A DNA stretch of 64,000 nt from Straminergon stramineum (GCA_963920665.1 OY987265.1:17675001-17739000); one strand, 5' to 3'. Counted from the stretch's first letter, positions 12,136-24,090 are shown. Numbers and translations are program-made. Notes: generated from the sequence alone by a model not told the origin.

Positions 12136-13030
12136 CTACAAAGTCCACGTTCATGAGACTACCACTCCTTCCTGCAGGCTTCCAACAGTGCAAACGCCAC
12201 AGCATGAGATCTTTCTTCACAAATTTATATAATTCAATAGAATCATTTGTGTGGTGCTTCAAAAGAATTCTGCAGATTATCACTCCTTATACTCTCCAAA
12301 ATCCAAAGCCGCAAGTCCCTTCACAACGTACCTACTAGACATGCACTAGTGTTCGCTACAGGGAGAGGAGTATGTTCAATAAGCTATCTTCATTACACTA
12401 TGGAATATTCAAGATTGAGAGTATGACATAGATTCTGAGCCCAAAACTAGGAATTGCAAATTTATGAACTTCTGGGCAGTCATCAACTTTTACTGTTGAC
12501 TAAGGCAATATCAAATTATGGTTTCACAAATCCTAAAACCATAAACCCTAGGCAATAAGTTTTTTGAACATCACACCTTTGATATAGCATGCTGCGCAAG
12601 ATTTCTTTAATCATAATCAAAATAGGAGCCTCCAGATGTTCACAGACACATCTCCTCTGAGCAACCCGGCTACATTTTCCTCTCCCAAAAGCCCTCTCCA
12701 TGCCCAGTGTGAGCAAATTCTGAAATGAAAATTTTCCTCAGACATCCAATTTAAACAACCGTCGGTGTTGCAGAGGCTATCTGAATGTTCCAAATCTGAA
12801 AATTACAACTACTTCTAATTTCTTAATGTAAACCAATAAAACATAAGTGAATAAAAAGCTAATTCAAAACAAGGGAGTAGGCTGAAACCAAGCTAGAATG
12901 CACTGGAAATCACGGCTGTGGTTTGACTCAGGTCATTGTAAACATCAAATGAAGCTATAAAGAATCAGTCTGTGCAAATGAACTTGATGCATCTTGAGAC
13001 CTCTTCATGCAGCCTGAGTTTTAAATCAAT
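12136..13030 (-). repeat. Inverted duplication, right arm
   Basis: This is the reverse-complement partner of 5000-6720 without the 759-bp insert. It runs continuously through the insertion point near 12290, which makes it the empty-site reference. Open frames here (for example 12516-12716 minus) are also present in degraded form in the other arm and look accidental. Confidence 0.65.
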
Positions 13031-13219
13031 TCCTGGTACTTGATTGAAGCAGAGATTTCCAGCAAATTCATTGACGAGGGAATGGATGCAGTTTGGGCTA
13101 CTTAGTTAACCTTACAAGGAAGTCATCAGACATGCTCCAGCATGACTGATCAAGAGGGCTTCTCATTGAAGGTGGGTTTTTCATCATGCATCGTCAAAAT
13201 TTGATGATGGGATTAATAG

Positions 13220-13715
13220 CTATTTGAAGGGATACTAGTGTGTCCTGTGCCGTTGCCACAGCCAAAATAAAAATAATTTTTTAATTTTTAATTCCTTCAA
13301 ATTTGGAAATTTCATAACTTCCACACCTTATGTCCAAACACAACAAAACAAAAATGTGTTGTGGGCTTTCCGATGGTATCAAAAATGAAACCGGGGAAGC
13401 ACAGTTCCGGAGGTCTCAATGTCACAAATTAACAAAATAAACATCCTCATTCAAGGTATACTACTGTGCCCTTTGCTATTGCCATGGTCAAAATAAAAAG
13501 TATCAATAATTTTTTCAAATTTTCAAATTCATAAAAAATGAGAAATTCAATATCTTTTATGTCTGACTCTTCAATTGGAACACCATGAAAAAAAAACCAC
13601 GCCCCTTTCCTTGTAAAGAGCTTTCAAATGATACCATGAACACGTCTTGGGGACACAGTTTTGGAGATCTCACCACAAGAAACAAAACAAACAAACAACC
13701 TCATTTCAGGTATAG
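13220..13715 (+). repeat. Degenerate tandem duplication, about 230-bp unit
   Basis: Two successive units share the order: ggtatactactgtgccct-like block, a gttgcca--gtcaaaataaaa block, an A/T run, an atgtc-ga-- block, a tttcc-atggtat or ttcaaatgatacc block and a ggagatctca-type block. They start near 13222 and 13455. No coding potential is seen. The element type is not assigned. Confidence 0.4.
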
Positions 13716-14289
13716 ATTATTCTCGACTTGGCTATTAATTTTCAGTTGTATTTGTTTGTGTATCTTTTTGTGGGTATGGATTCTTCTTCAATCTTCTCAA
13801 AAAAGTGAACTTTTATTTTTGTGTTGTCTGTACGGTTCTGTTTTTGCTGGTACACTGCTGGGTGCAAGGTACTGTGTACACACTTCTCTTGAGAATGAGT
13901 TGAGAATTTTGTTTCATTTACAGTATGTAGTAGTTACATAATCTGCAGTCAAACCATTGCATGGGGTCTGATCATGTTCATTTTCTACCTCATTGCATTT
14001 CTGTGGTTTTCCTGCATATATATGTTTCCATTTATGTGTCTTGGGATCTAGAGTATTTGAAGCACATACATATTCTCCAATGCTGTATAGAAAGGTTGCA
14101 AAGTAACTCTTCAGTTGTAGCCTTCAAGTTTTCCTGTTTTTCCTTTGTTATCGTCCTTCTGGACTTTCTCAAGAGTGCTTCACATTCTTCTTCCATACTT
14201 CCTACACTTCACCCATGCACGGGTGCAGGTATCTAATGTAGTGAAGATTTTGTACTGATACTTGATAGTAATCTATGCTCGTGGTATCA

Positions 14290-14712
14290 GGTCAGAAAAA
14301 AGTGCACATCTCAGAGATTATCATGACCTATCAGTTTCTCCTCAAAAGAATTGGAAGATTGATGCCAGGAATCCAGTGGGAAAAGATGACCAGGTTGAAA
14401 ATCCTGATGAACCTTTGCTGTCCGTGTTTGTCATGGTGACTAAGCTGGATAATTTTGAGTACATAGGATAATTAATATATTGGGCTAGTGGTTCTCAGTC
14501 ATCGCTGTAATGATGCCTAGTCTCAATTAGTGGTCATGAGCTTGGCATTCATACGTAGCATGGCTTTAACAAAATTAACCTAGTGAGCTGGTCTTCTATA
14601 TGTTTACTACAGGAAGTGCAACACTTGAGAGGAGAATTTGTGAGTGCTGAAGAATGGGAGACGTTACATCTTGCACTGTTCGTTCCCATATTCTTGGATG
14701 ATCATCATGTTA
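14290..14712 (+). pseudogene. Exon-like remnant of an unrecognised gene
   Basis: Two open stretches read like real protein. The first is about 14291-14468 after an acceptor-like tatcag, with residues such as YHDLSVSPQKNWKIDARN and DEPLLSVFVMVTKLDNF. The second is about 14613-14709 after ctacag, reading EVQHLRGEFVSAEEWETL and then HLALFVPIFLDDHH. Both lack the low-complexity look of chance frames here. The second is cut by the TTAA element starting at 14714, after which the frame meets a stop. I do not recognise the family. It may be part of a gene with distant exons, or a gene fragment. Confidence 0.25.
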
Positions 14713-14713
14713 A

Positions 14714-15635
14714 CCCCTAAAGGACCATTGTCCCCTCGGGGGACAAAATGGATTTTGGGCAGGCTCCTATGACCTCAATTTTTAGTCAAACTTTTTGAAA
14801 CTTTCTCATAAGATAGAAAAACTGATTATCTTCGTGGGAATATAATTTTTATTTCAATCGGTGCCCGGGAGCAAAAGTTATGCCATCTTAAACATAATTT
14901 TCATGTCACCAGGCAGAAAAATAAATCCACAAAAAATTGAAAACTTTTTTTACAACTTTTTTTTCTTATAGATTATATTTTTGTCTACATGAGAAGCTTT
15001 GATTCATTCCATTTGGATTAGTAATGTGAAAGTTATGAACAATATTGTTTTTTGGGCAATATGAGCATCTTCTTGAAAAAATAACTTATAGGATTCAATT
15101 CTGAATGCAATTTTCACAATTTTTCAAAAAAAATTGCTTGACAAAGTTAGATTTGTTTGCTAGAACAATCTCACCATTGGGATTATTGAGTTTCAATCCC
15201 ATCTTAGAGCTATTAATGATTTAGTTTTTTATGTAATCTTGGACCTACTTCTACTTAACAATTTTTTAGAGAATGAAAATCAAGAGTTTTTCTTTTGAAA
15301 TTTTTTTCCTAGAATATCAACTCAATTCTTCAACACAAAAAATTTTAAATTCACAGTCCATAGTGCAAAAAATTTCAACAAAAGGTGGTCAAAGTCATCT
15401 GAAATTGCAGGCCAGTGTTCAAAAAAACTTCTTTTTCCAACTTTGAATTCTAATACCTCTCAATCTATGCGGTCAAAATTCATGAAATTTTTACCACATG
15501 TTCTGAGACAAGTAAAGTACAAGATCCAACGGTTAGATTTTTTAAAGTATTTTTTTTGGATTTTATGGGTGAACGCAGCAGAAATGGCAGTTTTGAGTGT
15601 TTTTTGACAGAAAAATGGCCTTGGTCCTTTAGGGG
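14714..15635. mobile_element. 922-bp TTAA-flanked element (family T1), copy 1
   Basis: The termini are perfect inverted repeats of 15 bases (cccctaaaggaccat-like at the left, tggtcctttagggg at the right). They are flanked by TTAA at 14710-14713 and 15636-15639. A second copy is at 50908-51824, and a degenerate inverted relative lies around 34560-35070. Shared internal blocks are the gctttgaatcattccatttt and agtcaaaagttatgagg types. TTAA targets with CCC/GGG ends are the hallmark of piggyBac-type transposons. There is no transposase frame, so it is non-autonomous. Confidence 0.7.
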
Positions 15636-15896
15636 TTAACAGGAGATGAAGCAGTCCAAAACTTTTCTATGCAATCATGTACAAAAACATCGCAAATTTA
15701 TGTAGGGCAATCAATAGACCCCCCAAAGAGATACAAATGACATAAATCAAACCCATCATCTTGCATGATGTTTGACACAAAGAAATATAAACCCTTTAAA
15801 GAATTCTTTAAAATGGAAGTTATGTACAAATCTAAGGTAGAAGAATGAATAATGAATTCACTTTTTGTTATTTAGATTCCCATGTTGTCTCATTAA

Positions 15897-16118
15897 CCCT
15901 TGAACGCCAGGTTGGTGACCATGGAAATCATGCATTTTGGAACCATGTGACATCATCCACTTTAAAAGAACCAAATATACTCATTGGGAGTCAAACTACT
16001 ATAAAAGATCTCCCCTTGCCACCCTTAATTCCAAGGATGAATAGTTGCAATTTTTTCCTATAGAGGAGAATTCCTTGACATTGATTGGACAAAAAACGTC
16101 CGTTGTGTCATTCGAGGG
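15897..16118 (+). mobile_element. 222-bp TTAA MITE (family T2), copy 1
   Basis: It is flanked by TTAA at 15893-15896 and 16119-16122. The ends are cccttgaacg and, on the minus strand, ccctcgaatg. Internal blocks gtgacatcatccacttta, actcattgggagtcaaact and gaggatgaatagttgcaa-like are shared with 37692-37913 (inverted) and 60677-60898 (same orientation). All three copies measure 222 bp between their TTAA sites by my count. Non-coding. Confidence 0.75.
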
Positions 16119-16122
16119 TTAA

Positions 16123-16790
16123 GCATCTCAAAAACTCTGATTGGGGGTGAGTTCTAGAATGTAAACAAGGTATAGGGAAGGTAGTTTTAGGTTGAGTAAC
16201 TCTTCTGATGTGCAAATAGGTTTGCATCTTACCTTGCCCTGGTTCAAAAAGAAATAAAAGATCAGAGTCCATTAATTTAGTGCATATTTTGGGATTTGTT
16301 TCGGAAGTTCATCCATCCTTGAATGATCCCATCTTGATTTTATGAGGTGCAACAATTTGGAGGGGTGCATGGACAAAGTCTCTAGAGGTGGCTTGGAAAC
16401 TCAATGCGAACAATTTTTATAGACTTCGTGATCAATACTTTGTGTTTGGGTTGAAAGTCAAGCTTTAGTCAAGTTTTTTGGAAGGCTAGTTTTTTTGGAA
16501 GTTGTTGATGCTGTCGTTATGGTTGGTCAACTAAACAAGAATTTTCCTTCCAACTTGTGCATTGTCGGTCACCAAGTCTGGATTCCTAATTGGGATCGAC
16601 AATCATCCTGTGTGCAAGAACTACAGCTTGAAATTGCTTGAAATTACAGTATCTAGAGTGTTACATGTTTTGAGGCTCCTCTTATGCACAACTTGGAGTT
16701 GAAATTTGGGAAATGGATCAAATGTTAAATTCTGTTTTTTCAAAACAATTGAATTGTATAAGGTCACTAAACCTAAAATCACACAAATAA
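16123..16790. other. No feature seen
   Basis: Unassigned sequence of ordinary composition. No open frame with a recognisable motif and no second copy in the window. Confidence 0.45.
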
Positions 16791-16793
16791 ATA

Positions 16794-16905
16794 GGCAATT
16801 TCATTAAAATGGCGGTATTATGATAAAATGGCGTAGAATATGTTAGGAATTGCACGACATTCCATTAAAATGGCGGAATAATACCGCCATTTTAATGAAA
16901 TTGCC
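16794..16905. mobile_element. 112-bp TA-flanked foldback MITE
   Basis: The ends ggcaatttcattaaaatggc and gccattttaatgaaattgcc are perfect inverse copies, extending to about 28 bases. TA flanks both ends (16792-16793 and 16906-16907). A further inner palindrome (attaaaatggcgg, 7-base spacer, ccgccattttaat) lies at about 16863-16896. The single strand would fold into a compact hairpin. Confidence 0.65.
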
Positions 16906-17376
16906 TATATAAGCTTTGTGGCATAACTAATATGCTTCAGAAAATGAACAATAAATTTTGCACATTGCTGGGGAACTATGAATCAAAATGGAAGTGGTTC
17001 CATCATTTTTTGGACACATTATAAATTAGTTACAAAATTTCAAAGATTCAAATTGTAGGGTGCTAAAAGTGTCATGCAAGTGATGCCAAAATCTATTTGA
17101 TGCACATCAAGAAATGACACTAGACTTAGTATCAAAACATGTCATTGAGAAAAAGTGAAAACAATAGAAAGTTTACCCCAAACCGATCACTTGTAAGGTT
17201 GACACCTCCATAGAATTGTAAATAGAGTTTTATATTCCTTGAAATGTCCCCCAACTCCACCTTACACTTCTCCTTGTAATGAGCACTATTTGGGATATCT
17301 TCACCATTCAATTTCCCTTGAAAAATAGGGGTCATTTTCTAGAAGTGGTCCATTTTAGGTGCAAATATTATAGATT

Positions 17377-17552
17377 CACTAGAAGAAAAACCATGTTGAA
17401 GTCAACACAATCTATGTGACATTTCTTATTTTCTATAACAGACCACGTTAGATTCAATGCACAATTTGTGTTAAATCTAACAAGTTCTGTTATAGGAAAT
17501 AGAAAATGTCACATAGATTGTGTTGACTTCAACATGGGTTTTTTTTCTAGTA
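17377..17552. mobile_element. 176-bp perfect-hairpin MITE, CACTA-like
   Basis: Nearly the whole element is one inverted repeat with arms of about 88 bases and little or no loop. Both arms contain atgttgaagtcaacacaatc and a tatgtgacatttt block. It starts cactagaagaaaaacc and ends in the inverse with one change (ctagta). A 3-bp direct repeat, att, flanks it (17374-17376 and 17553-17555). CACTA termini with 3-bp duplications fit CMC/EnSpm-type MITEs. The transcript would form a long, nearly perfect duplex that could feed small-RNA processing. Confidence 0.65.
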
Positions 17553-17555
17553 ATT

Positions 17556-19699
17556 AGAATTTTCCATCGAACAAAAACATGAGCATCAGTTCCATGGCCA
17601 TAGGGTTAGTTGCATAGTCTAAGGGTTGTAGTGCATTGTCATGGGGTGGTTTGCATGGTAATAGGTCTTTCGATCATAGTCTTAGAAATTGTATATCTTG
17701 CACAGTGATGGGGTATTTGCACCTACGGTTTTAGAGATTGTGTTCCATGGCCATAGGTCTATCTTTTGGTGGTTTTAGGATTAATTCTTGAACATAATCC
17801 AAAATTGGACCTACATTTGCATGTAGGTTTGGTGCCATTTCATCTTGCATATTTGTTTTGGACTACTTGATGTATGATCAAGTGGATTTAAAAGCTAAAA
17901 AGGAAAAAGATATAAATATTGGTATAAATTTTAACCTCATACTTTTGCACATTAAGCCAATTTAACGTAGAATTCAAAATCATAAGACATTTAAGAGCAC
18001 TATATGCAATATATAGGCTCTACAAAGGGAGCAAAGACTAGACAAAATTGACCTAAACATTAAAAAAAACAAGGATTAAGGAACTATGTGTATACTATTT
18101 CAAAGCACTCTCTTGGAATTTTCATTAGGTGATAGTGCACACATTTGCATCATAGATTGATCTCAAAATACTACTTGAGAAGAGACATAAGTCACATAAT
18201 CATAGACTATTTAACCTTTCCTATTTAAAAGGACCCTTATACTAGCTAGTGGTCCTATGTTTTCTTGGAAAGAACATAATATAAACTAAAAGAGTTGCCT
18301 AACTCCAATGCATTTTTTAGTGCATTTGTCATGAGCTGGAAGTTGTCTCTCTACAATGCACAAATCCACCATCTAGAAATATCTATCTCTAGGTAATCTT
18401 TGCTTGTACACCAATGCACATTTCATCATGAATTAGTTCATCTATAAATGAATTCATCCATCGAAGCTCATGATAGAGACCTTATCTTTCTAAAGACCTT
18501 TTTATTTTGCAATAAGAGAATGGATTGTTATAAAGCTTGGAAATGTGTCAATGAAGTGTTCAACACCATATCTTGGGGAGATCACTTAGAATGTCCATTA
18601 GAAACTCCGTGTGTTAAGATTTAAGACCCTTTGTATTATATCCTAAAATTTAAGTAAAAGGTAAAGAAAAAAATATGAATAGAGTTTTCTACTTTGGAAG
18701 TTTATGTTTTAAATTATTGATATTTTTATTTGTTAACTATAATTAGTTACAAATTTTTGAAGTTAAAAGATACATTGTAAAGCTAAAAATAACTTTCACA
18801 CCCCTATATTATATAAGAAAAAGATTGCTAAAAAAACCTCTCTATTGAAAGTTTATTTTCCTTGAATATTGATGCAATAGTCATCTAAATGTATTCTCTA
18901 TAAATATTTGAGCTAAAAACCATGCCATTTTAGTTCAATTTTCAATCTATTCTAGAAATAATTTCATATGTTATTTTGAGTTATAAATTTTCGGCAATAG
19001 AAACCTAGTCATTACTAAACAAAACTCAAAACTATAGGTTGAAATTATAGTTTACTAAAAAGTAAATAAGGGGCCAAAAAATCACTTGAACACACATGGT
19101 TTGTTATGGATACACTAAGTGATCTCCTTGGGCGCCATATTTTGTAAGGAAAGTACCATGTGGGCAAAATGTTTGGATGAATAGCGGTGAAACACCCTTG
19201 AAACTTAGATAATTCCAAGCAATTTTGGACCTATCGGTAACAAAGTAATTGCTCCAACTAATAAAATAAGATTGATTCAAGATCACCCTACATCCATACA
19301 TGAAAGTACTTGCATCTAGGACCAAGGGTTGCCCCTACCATCATGCATTCATCATCTTGCACTAGTTAAACCAAAGTCACCTCATAGACACCTACTTGTG
19401 CCCTAACTTATAGTTCCTTAAATGACGTATCTTAAACCCTAAACGCCATAGACAACCACACACCATGGAGGACAATGGAAGTTATTGCAAGGTGAAACTT
19501 TAAGTTAATTTTATTCTTGCATCTAATATAATAGATGCATGTCTAACTAGACATATGACAAGATTCAACAACACCTCACCAAAATCTAAATTGATACTAC
19601 ACTAGACTATTTTGGCAACATGTATCTATGATCTCTTCTTTGTAATAGTAAATCTCTCCTCCTTTGACTTGGTGATGTGTATATTTAGCTCAAAGGAAG
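17556..19699. other. No feature seen (2.1 kb)
   Basis: AT-rich, apparently single-copy sequence. Short frames such as 19104-19325 minus have no motif. I see no RNA gene and no terminal inverted repeats. Confidence 0.45.
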
Positions 19700-19708
19700 A
19701 TGTTAGAG

Positions 19709-19942
19709 GCCGGGGTGGATTGACCCCCTCGCTCGTCCATCCCAAGTCAATCCAAGGGTGCGTGTAAAATAAGACCCCTTATTTTGTGCTTCATTAATTT
19801 ATCTTCTCTGCCTCTCCAACCTAATTGAGGGCCTTTGATTGCAAATATGAATTCAAAATTTGTAAATTTTATCATGCGTGACAAATAAATAATTTCAGTT
19901 TTTTCCCTTGGAGATGAGCGAGGGGGATAATCCACCATGGAT
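19709..19942. mobile_element. 234-bp MITE with 9-bp target duplication (Mutator-like)
   Basis: A 9-bp direct repeat, atgttagag, lies at 19700-19708 and 19943-19951. Inside it, inverted ends share gtggattgaccccctcgctc (left) against gtggattatccccctcgctc (right, minus strand). A 9-bp duplication is typical of Mutator-like elements. The element is too short to code for a transposase. Confidence 0.6.
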
Positions 19943-19951
19943 ATGTTAGAG

Positions 19952-21549
19952 TTCTTCATTTCATTTGTAGGTTTCAAATTTCTAGATTCTCTTTTGTGGC
20001 TACAAGAGTTCCTATTCCAAACCTTCTTTTGTAGGTGGCATTATGGGAGTCTTTTGGATGTGTAATGTGTTGGAGATTTTTGTCACTCAAAGTGACTTCT
20101 TAACATTTATAGAGAAGAGCAAGGAAATATTACTATTCTCAACTAACAACACCACCTCCATTGTGAACCATTGTAAGAAAACAAACCTCAAAGATGGATT
20201 GTCGACAATTTTCTACATTGTATGTCCACTCCTACTCCCTTTAATTCGCCTTCTCCAACAAAGAGAACAAGACCTTTGGCCTTGTTCTATTTGTACTCTT
20301 TGTCCCCTTCTCGCCTTGCTATTGAGGGCATTGGAAATCCAATAAAGGAAACTTTACAATGACTTAAGAATCCATCCTAATGTTTAGTTCAAGTTGGTAT
20401 AAGATTTGTATGAAGTCTTAAATAGCATTGGGGCCCCCTTGTCTTTCTTCCTCTACAGGGAATTATAGAGCTTCTTGCATTCTAAAAAAATACCTCATGG
20501 GGTCAAATCCCTTACAATAACTTTATATTTCTTCAACTCCTATTTGCACTTATTAGTAAATTTAGGACATTGTGATTTTTATATATTGATATTAAGATAA
20601 GAGATTTCACACCATATGTAAATTATTAAAATATAAAACTTAGTTCATAAAATAATTCAATACATAGAAGAGAAAAAAAGGCAATTAAATTTTTATGATT
20701 TTTTAAATAAATATCTCTATGATATAATAATTAAAAAAACAAACTATTATACGTTATAATAAGATATGATAATGATTGTTCTTGAATCTATGTGAGATTT
20801 AATTTTCATGAAATTTAAAGGATTCATTTAGCATAAAAATTATCCTACAAGTGTTCTCTTTACACATATCAAACACTTTTCATAACTTCATAACCCATCC
20901 TTAAATGATTTATAAACCACGGTCCTTCTTGCACATTATGTGAGAGTTGCCACTTGAAGAAATGTAATCAATAAAAATGAGCACTTGGTTTATTGAAAGT
21001 TGTTGTCACTACGCTCTTAACATGCTTGCTTGCTTAAATTGCATAGTACTTGTGTATTATGGAACTCAAATGGCCTTGAAAATCTCTCAATAGTGTCATA
21101 TTTGATTGTCCCTTAAATTGCCAATGAAAATCAACATATTTTCACATTTAATTGAATTATGTATTATATGGATGATGTCATTGTAAAGTCTTAGTAGTGA
21201 TATTGTTATTCTTAACATTTGTATCATTTCTTTTCCGTGTATTTGGTGGTTGTGACATATGCCACAAGCCACTTAGTATGGTCCCATTGACTTACAATAG
21301 TCTAAAGCTATAAAGCCTTACTCTAGGTAGATTTTTGAGCCATTGTGAAGCCTTGTGTGACATTGGTAGTAATGCATTATCTTACAACCAATCCCAATTG
21401 AATGAAATTCTTTGCATTTTGGTTTAGATTGGATGTAAGTTCCACCTCACTTGTATGTTTAATTTGGATGTAACAATGATAGTGTTTAGGCACTTATAGA
21501 GACACTAATATATCATTGTTATTTTTACTCACACTTTGGCACATGTTGA
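19952..21549. other. No feature seen (1.6 kb)
   Basis: AT-rich spacer leading into duplicon A. One 100-codon frame (20043-20345 plus) has no recognisable motif and no second copy. Confidence 0.45.
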
Positions 21550-22199
21550 CATGATATCATCTTGGTACAATGTATGTGTTTGTGCACGACATATAGCTAC
21601 ACATTCAAGAGAAATGCTATGATTCTAATGACTGCATACTCCTAAATGAGAAATAAAACTTATAAAAGAAAAACACTTACACAAAAAAATTAGCTTTCAT
21701 CGCAATCCATATAACCAAATCATGAAAAGAATCCTCAATGGGTGGCAATAAATTGTCTATATACTCCAAAGATTAGCCACATACTACGCATTCAAACATT
21801 CTGCAAACCACTATTGTAATTCATTTGCTTCAATTTTCCAACAACAACTTCCACTTTGTAAAACAATCTCTCAACAAATCATTGTCATTGGCCCAATTAT
21901 GGGAGTCACTTCACATCCATCAAAAGTCACTACATTATGATGATCATCGTAAAGGCAAAATAATTTACCTTCAAGACTAGCCAAAGAAGTTGGTGGAGAC
22001 GACTCAACGAACATATAGGGCCCTAAATTTGGACAATCATTCTAGGAAAAAATCCATATTGATGGTATGCATCCCAAATTCTTTGGTAGATAACTTAATG
22101 AAACACACCCCAACAAATTCACTTCCACCAAATAATACAACCTCTATGTTTCCTCTAGCTAGGCCAACAACCTTACACAATGTCCCGTTGTAAGAGTGA

Positions 22200-24090
22200 T
22201 CAAGGAAGATAAGTTCCCCACTTCCTTTGGAAAGGCCACCAAACTTGAACACTCACTGAAATCTATAGGGGTCAAGGAAGACTAGTTCCCCACTTCCTTT
22301 GGCAAGGCCGCCAAGCCTGAATAATCGCTCAAATCTAGAGTGGTCAAGGAAGACAAGCTCCCCACTTCCGTTGGCAAGGCTGCCAGGCTTGAACAATACC
22401 TCAAATTTAGAGTGCTGAAGGAAGACAAGTTCCCCACTTCCTTTGGAAAGGCCACCAAACTTGAACACTCACTAAAATCTATAGGGGTCAGGGAAGACTA
22501 GTTCCCCACTTCCTTTGGCAAGGCCGCCAAGCTTGAACACCCTCTCAAATCTAGAGAGGTCAAAGAAGACAAGTTCCCTACTTCCTTTGGCAAGGCCGCC
22601 AAGCCTGAATAATCGCTCAAATCTAGAATGGTCAAGGAAGACAAGCTCCCCACTTCCGTTGGCAAGGCCGCCAGGCTTGAACAATACCTCAAATTTAGAG
22701 TGCTGAAGGAAGACAAGTTCCCCACTTCCTTTAGCAAGGCCACCAAGCTTGAACACCCACTCAAATCTAAAGTGGTCAAGGAAGACAAGTTCCCTACTTC
22801 CTTTGGCAAGGCCGCCAAGCCTGAATAATCGCTCAAATCTAGAATGGTCAAGGAAGACAAGCTCCCCACTTCCGTTGGCAAGGCCGCCAGGCTTGAACAA
22901 TACCTCAAATTTAGAGTGCTGAAGGAAGACAAGTTCCCCACTTCCTTTAGCAAGGCCACCAAGCTTGAACACCCACTCAAATCTAAAGTGGTCAAGGAAG
23001 ACAAGTTCCCTACTTCCTTTGGCAAGGCCGCCAAGCATGAAAAATCACTTAAATCTATAGTGATCAAGGAAGATAAGTTCCCTACTTCCTTTGGCAAGGC
23101 CAACAAGTTTGAAGACCTATTCAAATCTAGAGTAGGCAAAGAAGGCAAGTTCCCCACTTTCTTAGAGAAGGCTGCCAAGATTGAACACCAACTTAAATCT
23201 AAAGTGGCCAAGGAATACAATTTCCCCACTTCCTTTAGCAAGGCCGCCAAGATTGAACACCACCCTAAATCTAGCATGGTCAAAGAAGTCCAGTTCCCCA
23301 CCTCCTTTTACAAGTGGTCAAAGAGGACAAGTTCTCTACTCCCTTTGGTAGGGCCGCAAAACTTGAACACCCACTCAAATTTAGAGTGGTCAAAGAAGAC
23401 AAGTTCCCCACTTCCTTTGGCAAGGCCAACAATCTCCAACACCCACTCAAATTTAGAGTGGTTAAGGAAGACAACTTCTTCACTTCCTTTGGCAAGGCCA
23501 CCAATCTCCAACACCGACTTAAATCAAGAGTGGTCACACAACACAAGTTCCCAACTTCCTTTGGCAAGGCCGCCAAGATTGAACACCCACTTAATTCCAG
23601 AGTGGTCAAGGAAGACAAGTTCCCCACTTCCTTTGGTAGGGCCGCCAAACTTGAACACCCACTCAAATTTAGAGTGGTCAAGGAAGACAAGTTCCCCACT
23701 TCCTTTGGCAAGGCCAACAATCTCCAACACCCACTCAAATCTAGAGTGGTCAAGGAAAACAAGTTCCCCACTTCCTTTGGAAAGGCCACCAAGCTTGAAC
23801 ACAGACTCAAATCTGTAATGGTCAAGGAAGACAAGTTCCCCACTTCCTTTGGCAAGGCCGCCAAGCTTGAACATTCTCTCAAATCTATAGTGGTCAAGGA
23901 GGGTACGTTCCCCAATTCCTTTGGCAAGGCCGCCAAGCTTGAACACCCACTCAAATTTAGAGTGGTCAAGGAAGACAAGTTCCCCACTTCCTTTGGCAAG
24001 GCCACCAAGATTGAACATGACCTCAAATCTAGTGTGATCAAGGAAGACAAGTTCCCCACTTCTTTTGGCAAAGCTATCAAATTTGAACAA
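22200..24090 (-). repeat. LRR-coding tandem array of pseudogene A, 72-bp period
   Basis: There are about 26 units of 72 bp encoding 24-residue leucine-rich repeats with the consensus GNLSSLTTLDLSGCSSLAAL then PKEV. That is nearly twice the 14-15 units of copy B. Because the unit is 72 bp and poor in stops, the opposite strand and another minus-strand frame also stay open for hundreds of codons. Those frames (VKEDKFPTSFGK or GGLAKGSGELVF type) are shadows. Confidence 0.85.
22601..23032 (-). repeat. Identical 216-bp tandem duplication inside the LRR array
   Basis: The block 22601-22816 is followed by an apparently identical copy at 22817-23032. A third, partly diverged version begins at about 22313. 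The unit is exactly three 72-bp LRRs, so it keeps frame. The identity points to a very recent unequal exchange or slippage event, later than most of the divergence between copies A and B. Confidence 0.85.

Noticed and set aside
17377..17552. Bona fide miRNA gene
   Set aside because: The hairpin is symmetric to its ends, with a direct repeat outside and CACTA-like termini; a MITE explains it better without small-RNA evidence.
22472..23038. Minus-strand 188-codon frame rich in GGLAKGSGELVF repeats; also 45684-46121 and 23524-24120
   Set aside because: These are out-of-frame readings of the same LRR units as the GNLSSLTTL frame.
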